Assembly (NCBI RefSeq): GCF_024204665.1
Contig: NZ_CP100355.1
Span: forward strand, 3,329,451 to 3,393,450
Length of the DNA stretch: 64,000 bases
Source of the DNA: Natronosalvus rutilus
GTDB lineage: Archaea; Halobacteriota; Halobacteria; Halobacteriales; Natrialbaceae
Direction: 5' to 3'
Position 1 is the stretch's first letter. Each line of letters begins with the position of its first letter. A program made the translations under genes and the position numbers. The notes under the pieces were generated by a model that ran no database searches, was not told where the DNA came from, and worked only from the letters and a program-made list of their open reading frames with translations. Positions 41,362 to 50,837 of this stretch are shown here, piece by piece.

Positions 41362-42525
41362 ATGACGACTCTCGAGTCACCTGGCCCGACGGTCGGCGTC
41401 GTCGGCGGCGGGCAACTCGGCCGGATGCTCGCGGAGGCCGCCTCGCCGCTCGGCGTCGACGTGATCGTCCTCGATCCGACGCCCGACTGCCCGGCCGCGG
41501 GCGTCAGCCGCGATCAGCTCGTGGGGGACTTCGACGACGAGGCCCGCATTCAGGAGCTCGCCGAGCGTTCGGACGTCCTCACCTTCGAGATCGAACTCGC
41601 CGACCAGGACGCCCTCGAGCGCGTCCGCGAGGAGACCGGCGTCCCCGTCCACCCCGATCCGGCGACGCTACGGACGATTCACGACAAACTGGTCCAGAAG
41701 CGCGAACTCGAGGCCGCCGGGGTGCCGGTGCCGCCGTTTCGAGCGGTCGAAGACGTTGCCGACGTTCGGGCGGCCATCGACGACTACGGCGCCTCAGTGA
41801 TGCTCAAGGCCCGAACCGGCGGGTACGACGGGCGCGGCAACGTCCCCGTCGAGTCGAAAGCCGACGCCGAAGCTGCCCTCGAAGCCGTGGCTGGTCCGGC
41901 GATGGTCGAGTCCTTCGTCGACTTCGAGCGCGAGATTTCGGTCATCGCGGCCAAGGGCTACGGCGAGACGGCGACGTTCCCCGTCGGGGAGAACGTCCAC
42001 GAGGACGAAATTCTGCGAGAAACCGTCGTTCCCGCCCGCTCGAGCGACGCCGTGCTCGAACGCGCCCGCGAGGTCGCCGAGGACGTACTCGAGGTGATGG
42101 CAGGACGGGGCATCTACGGGATCGAGTTGTTCGAAACGACTGGCGGGGAGATTCTGCTCAACGAAATCGCCCCGCGTCCGCACAATTCGGGCCACTGGAC
42201 CATCGAGGGCGTCCGCACCTCGCAGTTCGAACAGCACGTACGGGCGGTGCTGGGGTGGCCCCTCGGTTCGACCGCCCTTCGGGCACCGACAGTCTCGACG
42301 AACCTGCTCGCCGACGTCGAGGCGCCGCGACCGGCCGCCCTCGCCAACGTCGAGCGAATCTTCGAGACGCCCACCGCGAGCCTCCACTGGTACGGCAAAC
42401 GGGAGGCCCGCCCGCTGCGCAAGATGGGCCACGTCACGGTGACTGCCGACGGCGACGAGACGCGCGAGGAACTGCTCGAGCGTGCCCGTGGGCTTCGAGA
42501 CGCCGTGACGTTCGAAAGCGAGTAA
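41362..42525 (+). CDS. purK: 5-(carboxyamino)imidazole ribonucleotide synthase (PurK)
   Basis: A 387-aa ATP-grasp enzyme of purine synthesis, converting AIR, ATP and bicarbonate to N5-CAIR. GVVGGGQLGRMLAEAASPLG begins the N-domain; the central and C-domains show VMLKARTGGYDGRGNV, FVDFEREISVIAAKG, IYGIELFET, LLNEIAPRPHNSGHWTIEG and GKREARPLRKMGHV. The length is normal for PurK. purE follows after 22 bp on the same strand and catalyses the next step. Confidence 0.95.
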   Translation: MTTLESPGPTVGVVGGGQLGRMLAEAASPLGVDVIVLDPTPDCPAAGVSRDQLVGDFDDEARIQELAERSDVLTFEIELADQDALERVREETGVPVHPDPATLRTIHDKLVQKRELEAAGVPVPPFRAVEDVADVRAAIDDYGASVMLKARTGGYDGRGNVPVESKADAEAALEAVAGPAMVESFVDFEREISVIAAKGYGETATFPVGENVHEDEILRETVVPARSSDAVLERAREVAEDVLEVMAGRGIYGIELFETTGGEILLNEIAPRPHNSGHWTIEGVRTSQFEQHVRAVLGWPLGSTALRAPTVSTNLLADVEAPRPAALANVERIFETPTASLHWYGKREARPLRKMGHVTVTADGDETREELLERARGLRDAVTFESE

Positions 42526-42547
42526 AAGGAACAGAAACACCACACAG

Positions 42548-43180
42548 ATGGCAGACACCGTAACCGACCTCATCGACCGACTGCACCGCGAAGCCGACCA
42601 GGACCGACCCACCGAGGAGACCCCCGACGTGGGCATCGTCATGGGCAGCGACTCCGACCTCGAGGTCATGCTGACTGGCGGCCGGCGACCCGGCGCCTAC
42701 GACGCCCTCGTCCGCGAACTCGGGTTCGGCGAACAGACCGACTACGAGAACCCGCCCGACGAGCGCTTCACCTTCGAGACCTACGTCACCTCCGCCCACC
42801 GCACGCCCGACCTGATGGCGGCCTACGCCGAGACGGCCGAGGACCGCGGCCTCGAGGTGCTCATCGCCGGCGCGGGCGGGAAGTCGGCGGACCTGCCGAA
42901 CATGACGGCCTCCATCGCCTACCCCCTGCCAGTCATCGGCGTCCCCGTCCAGGAGAAGTCCGTCGACAGCGTGATCGGGATGCCGACGGGCGCCCCGCTC
43001 ACGGCCGTCGACGCGGGCAAGTCGTTCAACGCGGCGCTGTCGGCCGCCCAGATCCTCGCCCGCCAGCACGACGAGATTCGCGAGCGACTGGTGGCCTACC
43101 ACGAGAACCTCCAACTCGAGGTCGGCGCCGTCTCGAAGCGGCTCCACGACGGCGGCGTGACGGCCTACCGGGAGGAGTAG
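42548..43180 (+). CDS. purE: 5-(carboxyamino)imidazole ribonucleotide mutase (PurE)
   Basis: A 210-aa class I PurE, converting N5-CAIR to CAIR. Visible: GIVMGSDSDLEVM, YVTSAHRTPDLM, VLIAGAGGKSADLPNM, IGVPVQEKSVDSV and NAALSAAQILA. It is longer than bacterial PurE (about 160 aa), with an N-terminal lead and an insert after SDSDLEVM, as in other haloarchaea. It is the partner of the preceding purK. Confidence 0.95.
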   Translation: MADTVTDLIDRLHREADQDRPTEETPDVGIVMGSDSDLEVMLTGGRRPGAYDALVRELGFGEQTDYENPPDERFTFETYVTSAHRTPDLMAAYAETAEDRGLEVLIAGAGGKSADLPNMTASIAYPLPVIGVPVQEKSVDSVIGMPTGAPLTAVDAGKSFNAALSAAQILARQHDEIRERLVAYHENLQLEVGAVSKRLHDGGVTAYREE

Positions 43181-43373
43181 CCGGCGACCGTCGGGTGGCC
43201 ACTCGTCGAACCGGCTCGAAGCCGCGCCTCGAGCGACGGCACACCGGCCGCATTCCGCCGTTTTTTCGTGCCTCGACGGCGACGACCGTTCGGGGCGTCT
43301 GACTCTCACTCAAGCGATCCGTTCGCAGGGGGCTCCAGCGGGTCGAAATCGGGCGAAAAACAAAGAATCAACC

Positions 43374-43380
43374 CTTATAT
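43374..43380 (+). promoter_or_regulatory. TATA box of the nuo operon
   Basis: CTTATAT is centred about 36 nt before the nuoA ATG at 43413, giving a short leader that contains GGAG directly before the start. One promoter probably drives the eleven-gene unit; the only sizeable internal gap is 53 bp before nuoJ1. Confidence 0.5.
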
Positions 43381-43412
43381 GGGTGCGTTTCCAACCCCCG
43401 AACGTTACGGAG

Positions 43413-43826
43413 ATGAACGATTGGATAGCTATCGGGGCGCTGGCGCTCGTGGGGCTACTGATTCCGCTCAGCATGATGGCGGTATCGTACCTCTTGCGGC
43501 CGACCGTCCCCGAGACGAGCAAACGTGCCACCTACGAGAGTGGCGAGGTGCCGACCGGCGGGACGCGCATTCGGTTCAACATCCAGTACTACATGGTTGC
43601 GATGCTTTTCCTCGTTTTCGACATCGAGACCGTCCTGTTGTTCCCCTGGGCAGTCACCTACGCCGATGCGCTCGGAGCCGAGGAGTACGGACTCGCGTCC
43701 ACACTGGGTCCGATGTTGCTCTTCGTCGCCATCCTCGTCGTCGGACTCGCGTGGGCCTGGCGCAACGGTGCCGTACAGTGGGCGAAATCGCCCCAGCAGG
43801 TCGAATCCGAGGTCGATCGACCATGA
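43413..43826 (+). CDS. nuoA: Complex I-like subunit A (NuoA)
   Basis: A 137-aa three-helix membrane subunit: WIAIGALALVGLLIPLSMMAV, YESGEVPTGGTRIRFNIQYYMVAMLFLVFDIETV (the family hallmark with an acidic pair) and GPMLLFVAILVVGLAWAW. It belongs to the proton-pumping membrane arm next to the quinone site. First gene of the operon, overlapping nuoB by ATGA. Confidence 0.95.
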   Translation: MNDWIAIGALALVGLLIPLSMMAVSYLLRPTVPETSKRATYESGEVPTGGTRIRFNIQYYMVAMLFLVFDIETVLLFPWAVTYADALGAEEYGLASTLGPMLLFVAILVVGLAWAWRNGAVQWAKSPQQVESEVDRP

Positions 43827-44527
43827 GTAACCAACCAACCCAACAGATCTACGAGAGTACCGCTCCCTCGACGGCGGACCGCGACGCCCGCATGGGTGCC
43901 GGCGTCGACGCCAGGATGAACTCGAAGCTCCGGGAGGCATTCGGAGCATCGCCGTTCATCCTCACCAAGTTCGACCAGTTCATGAACTGGGTCCGGGGGT
44001 CGTCGATGTTCATGCTGCAGTTCGGAATCGCCTGCTGCAGCATCGAGATGATTCACACGTACGCGATCAAACACGACCTCGACCGATTCGGGGCCGGCGT
44101 CCCGCGCGCGTCGCCGCGACAGGCCGACGTCATGATCGTCCCCGGGACCATCGTCTCGAAGTTCGGGCCGCGCATGAAGCGCGTCTACGACCAGATGCCC
44201 GAACCCAAGTTCGTCGTCGGCATGGGCTCGTGTACGATCTCCGGCGGCCCGTTCCAGGAAGGGTACAACGTCGTGAAGGGCGCCGAGGAGATCATTCCGG
44301 TCGACATCCACGTGCCAGGCTGCCCGCCGCGCCCGGAGGCGCTCATCTACGGCGTCGCCAAACTCCAGGAGCGCATCGCTAACGGCGAGTCCTCGCCGGT
44401 CGTCGTCAAACCCTACGAACTCGAGGAGTTCGGCGACCTGCCGCGGGACGAACTCGTCGAGAAACTGGCTGCCGAAATCGACGAGGAGGACCTCGTCATG
44501 CGGTACAACTGGGGTGACTCGCCATGA
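43823..44527 (+). CDS. nuoB: Complex I-like subunit B (NuoB, cluster N2)
   Basis: A 234-aa subunit carrying the N2 [4Fe-4S] cluster that passes electrons to quinone. Ligands are visible as the Cys pair in [12 protein letters not shown], the Cys in [12 protein letters not shown] and the Cys in [11 protein letters not shown]. The start at 43823 overlaps nuoA; a longer in-frame extension to 43268 is not credible. An N-terminal extension of about 45 residues precedes the fold. Confidence 0.95.
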   Translation: MSNQPTQQIYESTAPSTADRDARMGAGVDARMNSKLREAFGASPFILTKFDQFMNWVRGSSMFMLQFGIACCSIEMIHTYAIKHDLDRFGAGVPRASPRQADVMIVPGTIVSKFGPRMKRVYDQMPEPKFVVGMGSCTISGGPFQEGYNVVKGAEEIIPVDIHVPGCPPRPEALIYGVAKLQERIANGESSPVVVKPYELEEFGDLPRDELVEKLAAEIDEEDLVMRYNWGDSP

Positions 44528-46179
44528 GCACCGGACTCGAACCCCGAGGAGGACTTGAGGTCACCGAGGACGAACTCGAGGCGCTGATCGGCGATCGCGC
44601 GCTCGCGCGAGACGACCACATGAACGCGCCCGGCTTCGTTATTCGACCTGACGCCGTCCAGGACGTACTCTTCGACCTCCGCGACGAGGCCGGCTTCGAC
44701 TACCTCTCCTGTGTAACGGCCCAGCAGTACGCGGACCGTTACGAGTCTATATACCACCTCAAGAAGTACGACGACCCGACCCAGGAGGTCAGCGTCGTCG
44801 TTCCGACGTCGACTGACGAGCCCGTCAGCCAGACGGCCGAACCCGTCTTCCGGGCGGCCGACTGGGCCGAACGCGAGAACTTCGACCTCGTCGGCATCGA
44901 CTACGAGGGTCACCCGGACCCACGACGGATTCTCCTGCCCGAGACCTGGCAAGGACACCCGCTCTCGAACGACTACAACCAGGAGAAACCGCAGGTCGTG
45001 ACGCTTTCGGAACACGCCAACCCGCTCCAGCCCGACCACCACGACTCGGACACGGACACGATGTTCCTGAACGTCGGGCCTCACCACCCGGCGACCCACG
45101 GCGTGTTGCACGTCAAGACCGTCCTCGACGGCGAGACGGTCGTCGACGTCGACCCCGACATCGGTTACCTCCACCGCTGTGAGGAGCAGATGTGCCAGCA
45201 GGGAACGTACCGCCACCAAATCATGCCCTACCCCGACCGCTGGGACTACGTCTCGGCCGGCCTGCTCAACGAGTGGGCCTACGCCCGGGCCGTCGAGGAC
45301 CTCGCGGACATCGAGGTCCCCGAGTACGCCCAGGTCATCCGGACGATGGGCGCAGAACTGTGCCGGATCGCCGCGCACATGCTGGCACTCGGCACCTTCG
45401 CGCTGGACGTCTTCGGCGACTTCACCGCCGTCTTCCAGTACGCCTTCCGCGACCGCGAGGTCGTCCAGGACATCTTAGAGGACCTCACGGGCCAGCGGCT
45501 CATGTTCAACTACTTCCGCCTGGGCGGCGTCGCCTGGGACCTGCCCGAACCCCGCGAGGAGTTCTTCGAAAAGACGCGGGACTTCCTCGACGACCTCCCC
45601 CAGAAGGTCTCGGAGTACGAGGACCTGATCGTCACCAACGAGATTTTCCAGATCCGCTGCGTCGACACCGGTATCCTCGAGCCAGAGGTCGCCAAATCCT
45701 ACGGCGCGACCGGTCCGACCGCTCGCGGCTCCGGAGTCGACATCGACCTCCGGCGGGACGACCCCTACGGCTACTACGAGAACCTCGAGTGGAACGTCAT
45801 CACCGAGGACGGGATGGACAACTACTCGCGCGTGCTCGTGCGCATGCAGGAAGTCGAGGAGAGCGCGAAGATCATCGAACAGTGTGTCGACATACTCGAG
45901 GACTGGCCCGAGGACGACCGGGAGATCCAGAGCAACGTCCCCCGGACGCTCAAGCCGCCGGCGGACACGGAAGTCTACCGTGGCGTCGAGGCGGCCAAGG
46001 GTGAACTCGGCATCTACATCCGTTCGGACGGAACGGACAAGCCTGGCCGCTTCAAGATCCGCAGTCCGTGTTTCCACAACCTCTCGGCGCTGCCCGAGAT
46101 GACTCGCGGCGAGTACATCCCGGACCTGATCGCCTCGCTCGGGAGCCTCGACATCGTGCTCGGGGAGGTGGATCGATGA
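44524..46179 (+). CDS. nuoCD: Complex I-like fused subunit CD (NuoCD)
   Basis: A 551-aa fusion. The NuoC part is about 30-150 ([52 protein letters not shown]), and the NuoD part runs from about 180 ([36 protein letters not shown]), ending [14 protein letters not shown]. NuoD helps form the quinone cavity (HHPATHG). The C-D fusion occurs in several prokaryotes and in haloarchaea. It is coupled to both neighbours by ATGA overlaps. Confidence 0.95.
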   Translation: MSTGLEPRGGLEVTEDELEALIGDRALARDDHMNAPGFVIRPDAVQDVLFDLRDEAGFDYLSCVTAQQYADRYESIYHLKKYDDPTQEVSVVVPTSTDEPVSQTAEPVFRAADWAERENFDLVGIDYEGHPDPRRILLPETWQGHPLSNDYNQEKPQVVTLSEHANPLQPDHHDSDTDTMFLNVGPHHPATHGVLHVKTVLDGETVVDVDPDIGYLHRCEEQMCQQGTYRHQIMPYPDRWDYVSAGLLNEWAYARAVEDLADIEVPEYAQVIRTMGAELCRIAAHMLALGTFALDVFGDFTAVFQYAFRDREVVQDILEDLTGQRLMFNYFRLGGVAWDLPEPREEFFEKTRDFLDDLPQKVSEYEDLIVTNEIFQIRCVDTGILEPEVAKSYGATGPTARGSGVDIDLRRDDPYGYYENLEWNVITEDGMDNYSRVLVRMQEVEESAKIIEQCVDILEDWPEDDREIQSNVPRTLKPPADTEVYRGVEAAKGELGIYIRSDGTDKPGRFKIRSPCFHNLSALPEMTRGEYIPDLIASLGSLDIVLGEVDR

Positions 46180-47294
46180 CCGCGGCGGGCCTGACACCGA
46201 TCCAGAGCGACAGCGGCGCCTTGCTCCCCGAACGGCTCGGGGACCTGACCGGGCTCAACAACCTCGGATTCGGCGGCGAATTGATCGCGACGTTACTCGC
46301 GGCGGCCCTCGTCGGCACACTGATGCTGACGATGACCGCCGTCGCCGGTCCGTGGGCGAAACGAAAGATCACGGCCGCGTTCACCGACCGAATCGCGGTC
46401 AACCGAATCGGTCCGTTCGGCCTGTTGATCATCGTCGCCGACGCCGTTCGACTGCTCTCGAAGGAACTCATCGTCCCCGAGAACGCCGACCGACCCGCCT
46501 ACGACCTCGCGCCGATCGTCATCGCCGCCTCCGCGCTGCTCGGGTTCGCCGTCATCCCGATGGGGTCCGGCATCCACCTCGCGGACCCCGAGGTCGGGCT
46601 GGCGTACGTCTTCGCCGTCGCCGGCATCGCCAGCGTCGGCCTCGTGATGGCCGGCTACGCCTCCGCGAACAAGTACTCGATGCTCGGCGGCCTGCGCGCG
46701 GTCGCCCAGAACGTGGCCTACGAGATTCCGCTCGTCGTCACGGGGATGTCCGTCGTCATCTTCGCCGGCACCCTGCAGATGAGCGAGATCGTGGCCGCAC
46801 AGGCCGAGACGCTGGTCAGCCTCGGCGGCCTCGACATCCCGATGTGGTACGCGTTCGTCAACCCGTTCGCGTTCGTCCTCTTCCTCGTAGCGAACGTGGC
46901 AGAGGTCGGCCGTAACCCGTTCGACACGCCCGAAGCGCCGACCGAACTCGTCGCTGGCTACCAGACCGAGTACTCGAGCGTCTACTTCGTCCTGATCTAC
47001 CTCGGGGAGTTCATCCACATCTTCCTCGGTGGGGCGATCATCGCGACGATCTTCCTCGGTGGCCCGGCCGGCCCGGTGCTGCCGGGCATCGTCTGGTTCA
47101 CCATCAAGATCTGGGGCGTCTTCCTGTTCACCCAGTGGCTCCGCTCGGCGCTTCCGCGCGTCAGAATCGATCAGCTCATCGAGATCGGCTGGAAGGGGAT
47201 GCTCGTGCTCGCCTTCGCCAACCTGGTGTTCACGGCGATCATCGTGGGTCTCCTCGAGACCGATCTCGCCCTCGCGATGGTGATCTTCCCATGA
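46176..47294 (+). CDS. nuoH: Complex I-like subunit H (NuoH)
   Basis: A 372-aa polytopic subunit with eight or so helices: [75 protein letters not shown] and [19 protein letters not shown]. The conserved loop with [15 protein letters not shown] lines the quinone channel at the join of the two arms. ATG 46176 overlaps the NuoCD stop. Confidence 0.95.
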   Translation: MTAAGLTPIQSDSGALLPERLGDLTGLNNLGFGGELIATLLAAALVGTLMLTMTAVAGPWAKRKITAAFTDRIAVNRIGPFGLLIIVADAVRLLSKELIVPENADRPAYDLAPIVIAASALLGFAVIPMGSGIHLADPEVGLAYVFAVAGIASVGLVMAGYASANKYSMLGGLRAVAQNVAYEIPLVVTGMSVVIFAGTLQMSEIVAAQAETLVSLGGLDIPMWYAFVNPFAFVLFLVANVAEVGRNPFDTPEAPTELVAGYQTEYSSVYFVLIYLGEFIHIFLGGAIIATIFLGGPAGPVLPGIVWFTIKIWGVFLFTQWLRSALPRVRIDQLIEIGWKGMLVLAFANLVFTAIIVGLLETDLALAMVIFP

Positions 47295-47752
47295 TCGGAC
47301 TCCTCAAATCCATGGCCACGACGATGAAACACGCACTGGACGGCAACACCTTCACGGTGGAGTACCCCGAGACGACGCCAGACGTTTCGCCGCGGTTCCG
47401 CGGCGTCCACAAGTTCAGCCAGGAGCGGTGCATCTGGTGTCGCCAGTGTGAGAACGTCTGCCCGAACGACACGATCCAGATCGTCACGGACGCCCAGCGA
47501 AACGGCGAACAGTACAACCTCCACATCGGCCAGTGCGTCTACTGCCGACTCTGTGAGGAGGTCTGTCCCGTCGACGCCATCTTGCTCACCCAGAACTTCG
47601 AGTTCACGGGCGACACGAAACACGACCTCGTCTACAACAAAGAGCAGCTGAAGGCCGTCCCGTGGTACAAGGACATTGATCCGCTCGAGTCCCGGGAACC
47701 CGACCGGGGCGGCTGGATCGGCGAGGGCGAAGGAGAGGTCGACTACCAGTAA
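47291..47752 (+). CDS. nuoI: Complex I-like subunit I (NuoI, two [4Fe-4S])
   Basis: A 153-aa subunit with two ferredoxin-type motifs, CIWCRQCENVCPNDT and CVYCRLCEEVCPVDA, ligating clusters N6a and N6b. It is the outermost electron-carrying subunit encoded here. As no NuoEFG genes follow, electrons must enter at NuoI or an unknown partner, possibly a ferredoxin. A 53-bp gap follows before nuoJ1. Confidence 0.95.
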   Translation: MIGLLKSMATTMKHALDGNTFTVEYPETTPDVSPRFRGVHKFSQERCIWCRQCENVCPNDTIQIVTDAQRNGEQYNLHIGQCVYCRLCEEVCPVDAILLTQNFEFTGDTKHDLVYNKEQLKAVPWYKDIDPLESREPDRGGWIGEGEGEVDYQ

Positions 47753-47805
47753 GAGACCAGCCCATCTCGAAATCTACAAAGGGCATACAACACCAGACAA
47801 CACCA

Positions 47806-48084
47806 ATGACATACGAGCTGATCGCGTTCGCACTGTTCGCGTTCGTCACGCTGGGCAGTGCGGTCGGCGTCGTGCTCATGCAGGATCCGTGGCATTCGGC
47901 GCTCCTGCTGGGCGTGTCGCTGACGAGTGTCGCGGTCTACTACGTGATGTTGGCGGCGGAGTTCGTCGCCATGATGCAGATTCTCGTCTACGTGGGCGGG
48001 GTTCTCATCCTCATTACGTTCGCCGTGATGCTCACGCAGGCAGAGAAGGAAGCGGAACCGGACGAGGAGGTGCCGCGGGCATGA
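47806..48084 (+). CDS. nuoJ1: Complex I-like subunit J, N-terminal half (NuoJ1)
   Basis: A 92-aa membrane protein with three helices, matching the first half of bacterial NuoJ: MQDPWHSALLLGVSLTSVAV and AAEFVAMMQILVYVGGVLILITFAVML. In haloarchaea NuoJ is split into two genes. The acidic tail follows helix 3. It overlaps the next gene by ATGA. Confidence 0.92.
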   Translation: MTYELIAFALFAFVTLGSAVGVVLMQDPWHSALLLGVSLTSVAVYYVMLAAEFVAMMQILVYVGGVLILITFAVMLTQAEKEAEPDEEVPRA

Positions 48085-48494
48085 CGACGGGCCCGAAGCT
48101 CCGACTCGGAACGAGCCTGGTACCCGGCGTGCTCGCCGTGGTACTCTTTGCGATGATGGCGCTGATCACGTGGAACGCCGGTCTCGGCAACATGGTCGGC
48201 TTCCCCGAGGGCGTCTCGATCACCGCCGAGATCGGCTACGCGATGTTCGATTACACGGCGTTGCAGTCGGGCGAGATGGGAATGGGCAACACCGAACCGT
48301 TCCTCTTTTCGTTCCTGCTGATCGCTGTCGTCCTCGACGCCGCCCTCGACGCCTCGCTCGTGCTCGCAAAGCGCGAAGAGGCTGGCGAACCCGTCACCGC
48401 GCTCTCGACGCAGAGTCAGAGCCAATCGGCCGACTCGAGTGCGGGTGCGGGGACGAGCCCCGAGGCAGCCACCGACGGAGGTGAGGACCGGTGA
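48081..48494 (+). CDS. nuoJ2: Complex I-like subunit J, C-terminal half (NuoJ2)
   Basis: A 137-aa protein with two helices (LVPGVLAVVLFAMMALITW; TEPFLFSFLLIAVVLDAALDASLVLA) corresponding to the second half of NuoJ, then a Ser/Gln/Ala low-complexity cytoplasmic tail. Position between nuoJ1 and nuoK confirms the assignment. Confidence 0.88.
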   Translation: MTTGPKLRLGTSLVPGVLAVVLFAMMALITWNAGLGNMVGFPEGVSITAEIGYAMFDYTALQSGEMGMGNTEPFLFSFLLIAVVLDAALDASLVLAKREEAGEPVTALSTQSQSQSADSSAGAGTSPEAATDGGEDR

Positions 48495-48796
48495 CCGTCG
48501 CGGTCACGTCCTACGTCTTGCTGGCGATAGCCCTGTTCTGTATCGGGCTGTTCGGCGTCCTGACGCGTCGCAACGCACTGATGTTCCTGATGTCCGTCGA
48601 GCTGATGCTGAACGCGGCCAACGTCAATCTGATCGCGTTCTCGTCCTACCACGGCAATCTCACGGGGCAAGTGTTCGCCCTGTTTACGATGGCGCTGGCC
48701 GCCGCGGAGGTCGCCGTCGGCCTCGGGATCATCCTGGTGCTGTATCGCAACTTCCGTGACGTCGACGTCACGGTTCCGTCGGCAATGAGGTGGTAA
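48491..48796 (+). CDS. nuoK: Complex I-like subunit K (NuoK)
   Basis: A 101-aa three-helix subunit: SYVLLAIALFCIGLFGVLTRRN, LMFLMSVELMLNAANVNLIAF (with the conserved Glu in SVELM) and FTMALAAAEVAVGLGIIL (second conserved Glu). Together with A, J and H it forms the proximal proton path. It starts with GTG, overlapping the previous stop. Confidence 0.95.
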   Translation: MTVAVTSYVLLAIALFCIGLFGVLTRRNALMFLMSVELMLNAANVNLIAFSSYHGNLTGQVFALFTMALAAAEVAVGLGIILVLYRNFRDVDVTVPSAMRW

Positions 48797-48800
48797 TTCT

Positions 48801-50837
48801 ATGGAAACTGCATTCGATCTGGCGCCGGCAATCGTCCTCCTGCCGCTCGCGGCGTTCGTCGTCGCATTGCTCTTCGGCGACTACATGCCGAAGAAGGGCG
48901 CGCTCGCCGGCATCGTCGCGACCGCCGGGTCGCTGGTCCTGTCGCTTTTCGTGCTGGCAGGCGTCGCGACCGGCGGCCAGCGACAGGAGACGTACTTCAC
49001 GTGGGTGGCCGGCGACGCGCTGAGTCAGACTGGCGAAGAAACGATCGAGTTCACGTTCGGCATCCTGCTCGACCCGCTGTCGGCGCTGATGCTCGTCATC
49101 GTGACGCTCATCGCATTCCTCGTCCACCTGTTCAGTCTCGGCTACATGAACGCCGAGGGCGAAACGGGGCTCCGACGCTACTACGCCGAGCTGGGACTGT
49201 TTACGTTCAGCATGCTCGCGTTCGTCGTCGCGGACAACCTGCTGATGGCGTTCATGTTCTTCGAGCTGGTCGGACTCTGTTCGTACCTGCTCATCGGCTT
49301 CTGGTTCCGCACCGAATCCGCGCCGTCGGCCGCGAAGAAAGCGTTCCTGGTGACACGCTTCGGGGACTACTTCTTCCTCATCGGCGTCGTCGCCATTGGC
49401 GCGACCTTCGGCACCCTCGCCTTCCAGGGCGATGGCTCGTTCGTCGCGGCCGCCGAGGAGGCGATCAGTAACGAGGAAACCCTGTTCGGCTTCGACGCCG
49501 AGACCTGGGTGACGATCACCGGCCTGCTCGTCCTGGGCGGGGTCATCGGGAAGTCCGCACAGTTCCCACTGCACACCTGGCTGCCCGACGCGATGGAGGG
49601 TCCGACCACGGTGTCGGCCCTGATCCACGCCGCGACGATGGTCGCCGCCGGGGTCTACCTCGTCGCCCGCATGTTCGGCTTCTACGCCCAGTCGCCGACG
49701 GCGCTCGCGGTCATCGCCTTCACCGGCGGCTTCACCGCGCTCTTCGCCGCGACGATGGGCGTCGTCAAAGACGACATCAAGCAGGTGCTCGCGTACTCGA
49801 CCATCAGCCAGTACGGCTACATGATGCTCGGACTGGGCGTCGGCGGCTACGTCGCCGGCGTCTTCCACCTGATGAACCACGCCTTCTTCAAGGCGCTCCT
49901 CTTCCTCGGCGCCGGGGCCGTCATCGTCCTCATGCACCACGAACAGGACATGTGGAAGATGGGCGGGCTCAAGGACAGAGCCCCGGTCGTCTACTACACG
50001 TTCCTCGCGGGCGCGCTCGCGCTTGCGGGCATCGTCCCGTTCTCGGGCTTCTGGTCGAAAGACGAGATCCTCTACGACGCGCTCATCGTCGGCCTCGAGC
50101 AACCCGTCTTCCTCGTGGCCTACGCGATGGGGCTGATCGCCGTGTTCTTCACCGGCTTCTACACCTTCCGGATGGTCTTCCTGACCTTTCACGGTGAACC
50201 CCGGTCGGACACGGCGCGCAACCCCCACCCGGTCGGGTTGCCGATCAAAATCCCGCTCGCGACGCTGGGCGTGCTGGCGCTGGTCGCCGGCGCCGCCAAC
50301 CTCGCGCCGATTTACAAGCTCACCGGCGCCGAGATCACGTTCCTCGAGTTCTGGCTCGACGGCGAGTACGGCGGGTTTACCGACCTGACCTACCACCACT
50401 ACACCGAGATGGTGGCGTTCGAGGAGGGCTACATCGGCTCCGAGACGATTACGCTCTTGCTCGGCGCCGGCCTCTCGCTCGGCCTCGCGCTCGCGGGCGC
50501 CGGACTCGCGTACATCCTGTACAACGTGCCTGACCCGGTCCCGCACACCCAGAACCTGGGCAGCGCGCGAACCGTCCTGCGCAGCAACTACTACCAGGAC
50601 GAGTACCAGGTCTGGCTCGCCGAGAAGTTCACGCTGCCGCTGGCTCGAGCCGCCGACCGGTTCGACCAGACGGTCATCGACGGCGTCGTCAACGGCGTCT
50701 CGAGCGTGAGCCTCTTTAGCGGAAGCCGCGTGAAGCGGTTGCAGACCGGTGTCGTGACGAACTACGCGGCACTGATCATCGTCGGGTTCATCGCGTTGCT
50801 TGTGGTGCTCGGCGTGCTCGGAGGGTGGTTCGTATGA
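48801..50837 (+). CDS. nuoL: Complex I-like antiporter subunit L (NuoL)
   Basis: A 678-aa Mrp-antiporter-type subunit with the family core: MFFELVGLCSYLLIGFWF, GKSAQFPLHTWLPDAMEGPTTVSALIHAATMV and KDDIKQVLAYSTISQYGYMMLG. Some 14-16 helices are followed by a lateral C-terminal extension (about 580-678) typical of NuoL. It is a distal proton pump. Translation begins four bases after the nuoK stop. Confidence 0.95.
   Translation: METAFDLAPAIVLLPLAAFVVALLFGDYMPKKGALAGIVATAGSLVLSLFVLAGVATGGQRQETYFTWVAGDALSQTGEETIEFTFGILLDPLSALMLVIVTLIAFLVHLFSLGYMNAEGETGLRRYYAELGLFTFSMLAFVVADNLLMAFMFFELVGLCSYLLIGFWFRTESAPSAAKKAFLVTRFGDYFFLIGVVAIGATFGTLAFQGDGSFVAAAEEAISNEETLFGFDAETWVTITGLLVLGGVIGKSAQFPLHTWLPDAMEGPTTVSALIHAATMVAAGVYLVARMFGFYAQSPTALAVIAFTGGFTALFAATMGVVKDDIKQVLAYSTISQYGYMMLGLGVGGYVAGVFHLMNHAFFKALLFLGAGAVIVLMHHEQDMWKMGGLKDRAPVVYYTFLAGALALAGIVPFSGFWSKDEILYDALIVGLEQPVFLVAYAMGLIAVFFTGFYTFRMVFLTFHGEPRSDTARNPHPVGLPIKIPLATLGVLALVAGAANLAPIYKLTGAEITFLEFWLDGEYGGFTDLTYHHYTEMVAFEEGYIGSETITLLLGAGLSLGLALAGAGLAYILYNVPDPVPHTQNLGSARTVLRSNYYQDEYQVWLAEKFTLPLARAADRFDQTVIDGVVNGVSSVSLFSGSRVKRLQTGVVTNYAALIIVGFIALLVVLGVLGGWFV

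Noticed and set aside
48768-50546. A 592-codon minus-strand frame opposite nuoL
   Set aside because: Very rich in Glu, Arg, Asp and His with no motif; antisense shadow of a membrane protein gene.
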